Shown here one piece after another: positions 26,701-36,043 of a stretch of DNA of 64,000 nucleotides (its first letter is position 1; every line of letters starts with the position of its first letter). Under the pieces are notes generated by a model. That model was not told the origin of the DNA. It did not search any database and saw nothing but the letters and a program-made list of their open reading frames with translations. Origin of the DNA: Ampullaceana balthica (taxonomy: Eukaryota; Mollusca; Gastropoda; Lymnaeidae); assembly GCA_944989445.1 (NCBI GenBank), contig CALYLW010001077.1:99028-163027 (forward strand), written 5' to 3'. Both the position numbers and the translations under genes were made by a program.

Positions 26701-29700
26701 TTGTATATTCGTATGTAATGTAATTTCAAAACTTTATTTTTCGCGCTCTGACTTTAGCAAATGTGGAGACGAGTTCCATCAGTTCAATGTCTCTAGCAAT
26801 ATCATGTTCAATTAACATAGTAGCTAGTCCAACAAATCTTTCTTGTAGCATGGACGTTCGCAAATATGTTTTTATCAGTTTGAGCTTAGAGAAGCTTCGC
26901 TCACCTCTAGCCACAGAAACTGGAAGTGTCAAGAGAATTCGCAGAGCTATAACAGTGTTGGGGACACTATCTGTTAGATTATTTTTCAATATAAAGTTTA
27001 GTGCATCCCGTGGCGATGTACACTTTGCAACTCGTCTTGAAATGGCTTTCAGTTCACTGCTTAGATCAACTGCGTCAATATCTTTGGAGTCTCAATGTTG
27101 CAAAGCTTTCTCAAGATTCACGCAATGTTCAATAGCTTCCGTGTTAGTTTTATTCTGCAAACTGTGAACATCATAGAGGATACAAAACACCGAACTAATT
27201 TTTTGCATCAGAGTGAATCTTTCTTCAACCGATTGTATTGCCGTGTATTGCGAAGTAAAAGTTTACTTTGAATTTGGCTTTTGGATCCTGAATAGGTTTG
27301 TCGTCATCTCCTTCGTATGAAAATTGTTTCTTCTTTTTTCTGATACGGGTTGGTTCTGGTTCGAAAAGTGCTGGTATCTCTAAATCGACTGAAATTTCAG
27401 CTGCATCTACCAGTGTTTTCTCAAACTCTGTGTCATTTCTGCGGTTTACGAGAAACTTATTTGTTTCATCCAGATGATTGATTGCGCCATGTATATCTAA
27501 TTCTTTTGCCTGAAGTTGTTTACTAGTCATGTTGATCTCAAACAACACGTCATACCACACAACCAGAGAAACGAAAAACTTAAAACTAGAAATGGCTTTT
27601 GCAATAACCCGTGCATCTGTCCGTGATGTATTACCAGATGCTCCTGTTAAATTTGTGTCATCCGCAATCTCTGCCAGAGCTTCGTAGATATTACCAAGCT
27701 GATAACGATGGGGTTTCAAGGCATCAATAGGAATTTTCCTTCTTGTTTCGCTCAGTGGTTTTGCAGTGAGATTAGAAACATGTCGATTTAAAACTTCCCA
27801 ACGACGAGTTGATGCATAAAAGAATGCATAAACACGTTGCAATGGATCAAATAAGTCTGTTGCTTTTACGCAATATTTTGCAGCATCATTAACAGCCAAA
27901 TTCAAGGTATGTGCACAGAAAGGAACAAACCATGCTCGGGGATTGACATCTAAAATAGTTCGTTGGACACCATTGTCTTTCCCCTTCATATTGCTGCCAA
28001 AGTGACATCCTTGACCGCGTAAATTTTCGATAGATAAAGAAATATCTTCTAGCTGCCGAAGAATAGTTTCAGCCATACCAGCACCAGTTGTATCCTTCCG
28101 AGGCACAAAACCCAAGAAATGCTCCTTTATAGATGCAGCTGCAGCAATCTCATTTTCTGGATTTGAAATCACATCCACAAAGCGAATGATCATGATCATT
28201 TGTTCAACATGACCGGCATCTGGTGTGCAATCTAGAATTATTGAAAAGTACTTAGCATAACGAGCATATGCTAACAAAAAATGTTTGATTGCATTTGATA
28301 AAATATGAATCAGTTCATTTTGTATGTCTATGTACATGTGTCTCATTGTCTCTAATCTTTCCAAGATGCTCATCCATAAGTGGGTCAAACAAAGCTAGAT
28401 AGAAATTCCACAAATTCCAGAAAGTTCCCGTTATCAGAAGTTTCTCATGTGTTCCACGAAAAGCAAGTTTTTGCATACCAAGAACTCTAACTAAAGCAAT
28501 CAGTTGTTTCAAGATTTGCTGCCAATACTGTTCCCCTTTTTTTAATGAGACGCAAATGTTCAGCATCAATTGTTTCAATGTGTCGCAGTCAAAGCTCAAG
28601 TTCCTTCCATGAATGAAAAATCGCTAGATGTTCACTGCTTTTCTCATGCCCTGATAGAATTGCGGACATGTTTTTCCAATCATGTGAATCTTTATCAGAA
28701 AGAGATGACGCACCTATTGTGTTACTGGTAAACAGCTTGCCGCAGAAGCAATAAACAGAGTCATTACTTACAGAATACTGCAGCCAATGTCTGCGAATTT
28801 CTTTTCCATTGACAAGCCTGCGGTTGAAATGAATTTTTGATAATTTTCTTTGCATACTGTCTTTAGGAAAATCAAACTGCTCAACTTGTTCTGGTCCATG
28901 TTCTATCAAAATTTGTGGCATATGGTAATCAAATTCAGTGCAAGTAGCAGGATCGCCATAGTTAACATATAAACCAGTGAAATTATCGATTCTATGCACT
29001 TCAGATTTTGATTCTTGATGCGTACCGTGCATTTCATTTTGTGGTTTAAACTCTTCTGATACTGTAATCTCCTCGGAACCCTCCGCTTTCTTGCCTGCTT
29101 CAGCTTGATTGTTTAACTTATATGGACTATCTTCGTCTCTCTTTAGTGTACATAAAGGGGTGAATTTTTTTAATCTTTCTATTTTTTAAGTAGCTTTTAG
29201 TGCCGCCCCAGAATTTGCCGCCCTAGGCGGTCGCCTAGTTCGCCTAGTGGTTAAACCGGCCCTGAACACAAAGTACTTTTATTTATATATTTTGTACCTT
29301 AATATTTTGTCAACATAGTCATATTTATTACTCTATTCTATTTTTATGTATTAAATTATCTCTCTTTGTATAAAGAGGTGTTGTGCTTCATTATTTGTAG
29401 GTGGTTAAATATAGTATTATTTCATATGTGTATGTAGTTGTGTAGTTCTAACTCGTATTCTACGTATTGTAATACTGGGGGCTAGAGCCAAATGTAATTA
29501 TTAATACTCCTAGACAATAGGGCCTAAGTACTTAACATTTGGTGTTGGTGTCCAATACCATATAGCCATCAGTTGCCAACAAAAAGCTGTATAAATATTA
29601 TGTTCGTTAATAATCTCTATAAAACTTTATAAAGCGTTTGGATACACTCCTGCGAAGGGTTCTCGCTACAATGGATGTTTATTGATTAAACTTAGTAAAT

Positions 29701-30044
29701 AAGATTAGACGAGTCATATTTAAACAATAAAGGCCATGAAAAGGCTAATGTCCAGAAGTGGAGCAGTTACATTTCGAAACTATATGTGCAATGGTCGCCA
29801 TGTCAAACTTTCTTTTTTATGGCCCAATCTTCATGAATTTAGTAGGCGGTTTTCCTCCTTTTAGTGAAACCGATTACCGTACTTATTTTGTTGGTATGAC
29901 GCCAATGTCATTTGCCATATTGACTTTTTCGAATGGTCTTTGTTACTTATTGTCCCATCTTCCAGCAATTTGTTATTCGGATTTCAACGCTAACTGAAAT
30001 CCTACTTTTCCGCTGCAGGGTGGGTATTTGGCTTTATATATGTA

Positions 30045-30122
<78 letters not shown>

Positions 30123-31094
30123 CTGGCGGATGCATATGTTTTTTTTTCATTTCGTCGTTTTTTAAAATTATCTTTTTACACTCAATTTTAGTTTCCAGTT
30201 ATTTCTTTGTGTTCTTTTTTTTAATGAATCCGATCCCGGAGTTCGACACATTATGAACAAGGAACCAATGGACTATCTGGTTACAAGTTACAGTCTTATA
30301 TTAGCTGCTAGCAATCATTTTATTTAAAGGGACGCTAGCTGGATAGGGCCCCAGTTTGAATTGCAGACAGGGGCCCCGTGCAGTCTTAATCCGCCCCTGG
30401 ACATAGGATATTATATTTGTCTTGGGGACTAACTATTCTAATGTATATTGTCTGTTCAAGTAATTTACAAGTAATACTAGTAAATGTTACATTGATATAA
30501 ATAACATTGTCTCTTTTATCTCAATTTTAGAGAGAGAAGTCAATTTAACTAATTCCAATCCTTTTTTTTTCAACATTCTTACCCATTGTTGGAACGTCGT
30601 GCGTGCAAAGATCTCAGTATAGAAAATAATTTTACAAGAAGCCAATGATTGGTACTTTTAAAAAAGAATTATGCCAGAAAACGGAAAACTAATAAAAATT
30701 CCAAATTTCATGGCAAATGGATACATAAAATATATAAAAAGCGTAAATCAGGATAGAACATAATATTTAGGGCCACGGAGCTAAAATGAGTGATACATTT
30801 TGAAATTAGATTATCATTTTACTTATCAACTTACCAAATTATAAGGGCGAAAATAAATAGAAAGATCTTCAAAATTTTTCAAACATCTCTGGCACAAAAG
30901 ATATCAAGCTTATATTAGCAAAACACAACATTATGGCTACGTGACCCCCATGAGTGTTAAATTTAACAAAAAAATAATAATTAGCCTGTCACCATCCCCA
31001 GGCTGCACAAAACAATATCCCAACGTTTCCTCGCGATCGGATGAATGGTGTAATGGCTATAAAGACATGCACATATATCAATATATCTATCTAA

Positions 31095-31153
<59 letters not shown>

Positions 31154-34100
31154 TTTCTTTCTGTCTGCCTTTTTGTCTAAATATATGCCGGTCTATCTAT
31201 CTTTATATTTTAGGTCCCCTCCCCCCGATCACTCAGGAGCTAATGCTTAAACTAATTGTTAAATAGCTGAAATAAGCAAAAAGCATCGTTAAGTTCTCGG
31301 GACCCAATCGGTGCAAGAGGTTAAGTTATAAACACATGATCCTTTTAAACAATTTTATCATTGATAATTTTCCAGTTTTTCGCATGAACGTGTCTATACT
31401 AAACGGAGAATAAAATCTTAAACGTTTGCCAAAAAAGACATTTGGGGTCTAGACTCTAGAGGGAAAGGACATTATAAGGTTTCAGTAGCCTTTAATAATT
31501 TGATATAGCTATTAAGTTTTTAAATATTAAATTTGCTCAAGATAAATCACTTTACCAAGGAGCTAATGCTTAAACTATTTTTATATAGCTCATATAAGCA
31601 ACAACAACACACAAAAAAACATCAGTGGTCCCCGGGCCCAGTCGGTTTAACATTAATTGTTCGAAAAACTTGTTCATTTTAATAGATTTCAAAATTAATA
31701 TATATATATATATATTTCTAAAGATCGTTTATAATTGAACTGGGAAATAAAAGTTTAAATGTTTACTAAAGAAGACTTTTCACACATTTATCACAATATA
31801 AATTTGTTAATTAGTGTAAGTATAATTTTCTTCGAGAGTTACCTAACATGCTTAAAATTTTTCAATAGTTTAACATTTTGGAGAATCTTTTTATTTTTAT
31901 ATCCCTTACATTAACTTCACCGTCTTATCTGTCGTGGTCCCGCCAGCGGAAATATAAAAGTAAAAATGACCTATTTCACATGATTCTATCGTGCTGAAAT
32001 TTTGCATATAGACTTGTGTCAACTAACAATGCATTGTATCAACATTTTAGATCGATCGAATGTAAATTAATTTAATTAATGAATGTTTAGTTTATCTCCA
32101 CGTATCTCTATGTAGCATGTAGCATGTAGCCATCTGCGATAGTTGACCTTTACGGGTCACTGGAGGTTCATTCAAGCCCTCGATGGCACAGGGGTCTGTC
32201 GCGCGCTGCGTATTGTATTGAACATAATCCATACTTTTAGTTATGTTTCGGTGACTGGCCGTCCTTGTATGGGTGCGAAGGGCCATCCTGAACAAGTCCT
32301 GGTAGTTTTACAGTTGAATGTCTGTGGCATAAGGCAAAAGGCACAGGAAGTAACCAAAATACTCCATGAACGAAAAGTGGATGTAGCACTGTTCCAAGAA
32401 ACGCTCCTTAAGGGGAAGCCGTTTCATATCACTGGTTACTCGCTATACTATTGCAAGAATAACCGGCGATGTCGAGGTCTTGCCACAGCGGTCCGAAATG
32501 ATTTAACGATGGAGCTGCTCAAAGTTAAGTGTTACAGCAACACTGATACTCTCACCGTAAGAGTATTCAAAGGCGACGTTGGCTTTAAAATCACGAACGT
32601 CTATAATACGCCCAGAAATCCAATCGCACTTCCAGTTGGGGAAGATGTTACATTTGGAAGAAAGATAATAGCAGGAGACTTTAATGCACAGTCTCCTGAC
32701 TGGGGCTATGCCGAACGGAACGCGTCAGGCCGCTACATTGAGGATGTCTGTATTAATACGAATCTCATCAGGCTACAAAACGCAGACAGCGAACCAACAC
32801 CACTGCACACGGGGCACAGCACGGAGTCCCGCCCAGATCTAACGCTGATATAAGCTGACCTAGAGTCGAAGCATAGACTGGAGGTATTAAAGGAAGTAGG
32901 TAGTGATCACCTTCCAATCATGATCGAATTTGTGCTTGGTGCAGGCAAACCTCGATTTGAAAGAAGGCATTGGCAGTTCCGTAAGGCCGATTGGCGAAAG
33001 TACGAGGCCGAGATCTAGACCAAGCTCACTCTGTTGGATGTTGCAGGAGACAACATGGATGCCACCTACGGGCAGTTTATTGACACAATTCTTGGGGTTG
33101 CGAGGCGAACGATCCCAATGACAAACGGGAAACAGAAGTTCAGACCTTACTGGGACAAGAGTCTGACAGAATTGGTGAAGCAAAGAGCAAAATCACGAAA
33201 AAATGCAGCCAGGCTGAAGACACCCGAAACTCGTAGGGCGTACAACAGACTGACGGCTGAAGTCCGGGCCGCTGTCGACAAAGCGAAGAAGGCGAAATGG
33301 GTAAATACGTGCGAAAAACTCGACCTCGTAGACGGAAGAAAAGTTTGGCGGCTCTTAGATGCATTATCTGGCGCGGGGAAGACAAAGAATTCCAACCCTT
33401 TGACGACACCAAAGGGCCAAAGGGCTAGTGAAGTTAAGCGCGCACGAGCGCTAAACAAACACTTTGCCCAGGTTAACAAGAAAGGCGCCAGATCTGATTT
33501 TAGCCGAACAATCGACCGAATGCGCAAAAGGGCTCAAGGAGACAAAGCAAGGTCCCTCAACTAGAGGTTTTCGCGTCTCCCTTCACAATGACAGAGTTGC
33601 AAACCGCTCTCAACAAATGCCAAGCTGACAAAGCACCAGGACCAGATAAAGTTCACAATGAAATGCTCAAACATCTGGACAGGAAAGGCCGAATGAAACT
33701 ATTGAGTTTCATGAATAGAACTTGAACAACAGGCACGCTGCCGAAGCTGTGGAAAAAGGCCACAATAACACCAATGCCCAAAGAAGGGAAATCAGGCGAA
33801 CACCCGTCCAGTTACCGACCAATTTCCCTCACGTCGTGTGTGGGGCAGGTAGCTGAACGGTTAGTGAACGCACGACTTTGCTGGTTCCTAGAAAAGACCA
33901 AATGCATTCCAATGACGCAGGGTGGGTTCCGAAAGGGACGCCAACCGATGGACCAGGCTCTCCGACAAATTCAGACGATTCCAAATGAACTCCAGTCGAG
34001 GAATCACACCGTTGCGGTGTTCTTCGATCTAAAGCAGGCATACGACGAGGTGTGGCGTGGAGGGCTACTTTATAAGTTGCATCAGTTAGGTGTCACTGCG

Positions 34101-35967
34101 AACATGTACAGTTGGATAAAATCGTTCCTTACGGACAGAACGATCAAGACCCGAGTGGGGGAGTCATTATCCAACGAAGTGCACCTAGAGGATGGACTCC
34201 CACGGGGGTCCGCCCTTAGTTGTACATTGTTCCTAGCCTACGTCCACGACCTACATGGTATTCTGGGGTCGCAGAATGCCATGTTTGCTGACGATCTGGC
34301 TATATGGAGTTCCGGAAAGGACGTCACAACTCTGCAGAACAGGCTGCAGGAAGATCTGAATCGAATCGAAGACTAGGCCAACCGATGTCGCCTAGTAGTC
34401 AATACGGAGAAAACGGTCCACTCTATTTTTTACAAATGGACGGAATGCCCTGAAGCATGAGTTGGTGCTTCAGATATGTGGGAAAAGATTGAATTGGGAT
34501 CGGACACCAACGTACTTGGGAATCAAGTTGGACCAAAAGGTCCAGCTACATAACCATGTAAGTGAATTGTGCGCCAAAGCCACAGCTTAACTGTCCCTGG
34601 TGAAGGAACTGGCTAGCACTAGTTGGGGTGCGGATGCAAGATTACTGAGAGCTCTCTATCTCGGTAGTGTGAGTGGTGCCATTGACTACAGCCTCTCGGT
34701 CCATGCCTTTGCAAGCCGTACGGCTCTAGAGGGACTAGACCGAATACAGAACCAAGCTCTAAGGTTTCTATGCGTGACGTTGCGTACGACAACCACAGCC
34801 GCTGTAGAAATTATGTCAAACGTAGAACCCCTGGCGATAAGGTGAGAAAAGGCAATCATGATAACGGTAGAGCGATACTGTAGGTTGGAGCATGACGAAC
34901 CCTGCTTCCAACTACAAGACCGATGGGTAAAGAGGACCCGACTGAAAAGACCATCCTTCATGGATACGGTCTACGAACTAGAAGACTCAGTCCCCATACC
35001 CAAGCACAGGTAACGAATGCGACTGGTCCCTGCTCGAGGACCACATGAAATCTTTGACTTGCCTGAACTACGTTTGACACTTAGAAATACAGCGGTGACG
35101 AAATCCAGTCCCGTCGATCTCCAGCGAGACGAGACTCTGAAGACAATCGAGGCTTATGGCGACAACGTGGTAAAAGTCTTCACGGACGGCTCACGTTTCA
35201 AGGATGGCAGAAGTGGATACGGAGTACTAATTCAATACCCTCAACCTGGACCTGACAGTATCGAACTGTCAGGGCCGTGCGGATCCGCATACAGTAGTCA
35301 CGACGCCAAACTGGAGGCGATCTGCAAGGGTCCGTGGCTTAAGGACGATTTTCGAGAGAAATTGCTTCAGGGCTGGGCGTCTGGAAGCACGGCCAGAAAA
35401 GTATTCCAGTACATGCCGCGACCGAGCAAAAGCGACTCCTGGTGGAAAATTGGACGTAGCAATCAGACGCTCATAACTAGAATGAAAACTGAACATTGGC
35501 CCATACGAAGCTACTTGTACAAGTTTAACACTAGAAGGGAACTGGCCTGTCGGCTGTGTGGCCACCCGGAAGAGACGGTGGCCCACGTACTCGAAAAGTG
35601 CCCTGAGATGTGCGGCGATTTTGGGGAGAGGGGAAAAGTCTGGTCACCGATTCGCTTGACCGAGCTCAGAGTGACACGTAAAATGTAAACAAAAGCACCC
35701 GTCGCTTCGTTGGGTCGCCTCAATGCGTCAGCTCAAAATTTCACGTGGCAAAAAAACAATAACAAATGTGAATTTAAATTACATACCTCATATAAGGATA
35801 AACTAAAAATGCATTAATTTAATTACGGTACGTTCGATCGATCTGAAATTTTGATACGATGCATTGTTAGGTTAGACGGGTCCGTGTGCCAAATTTCAGT
35901 TCGATCGGATCATGGGAAGTGGGTCATTGTTTACTTTTCTTTTTCCGCCCGCCCGCCCAAGACTGAC

Positions 35968-36043
<76 letters not shown>

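Larger units (their letters stand above)
29265..31926 (-). other. Intron 1 interior with microsatellites
   Basis: AT-rich. A 79-codon plus-strand frame at 29758-29997 has two hydrophobic runs (CAMVAMSNFLFYGPIFMNLV) and might be a scrap of a multi-pass receptor, but it lacks an ATG and neighbours. (TA)n runs are listed separately. Confidence 0.4.

Noticed and set aside
25855..29539. Possible solo LTR interrupted by the hAT (TGTCAC start, TATA box near 25950, TTTGGTG-like primer site near 29540)
   Set aside because: The presumed ends lack a matching target duplication and no second LTR or internal domain is found.
29758..29997. Multi-pass receptor fragment
   Set aside because: Two hydrophobic runs only, no ATG, no conserved receptor motif; too weak to call.
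30941..31180. Frames running through (TA)n tracts, also at 46200-46430 and 47051-47290
   Set aside because: Ile-Tyr repeats are the product of TA microsatellites, not proteins.
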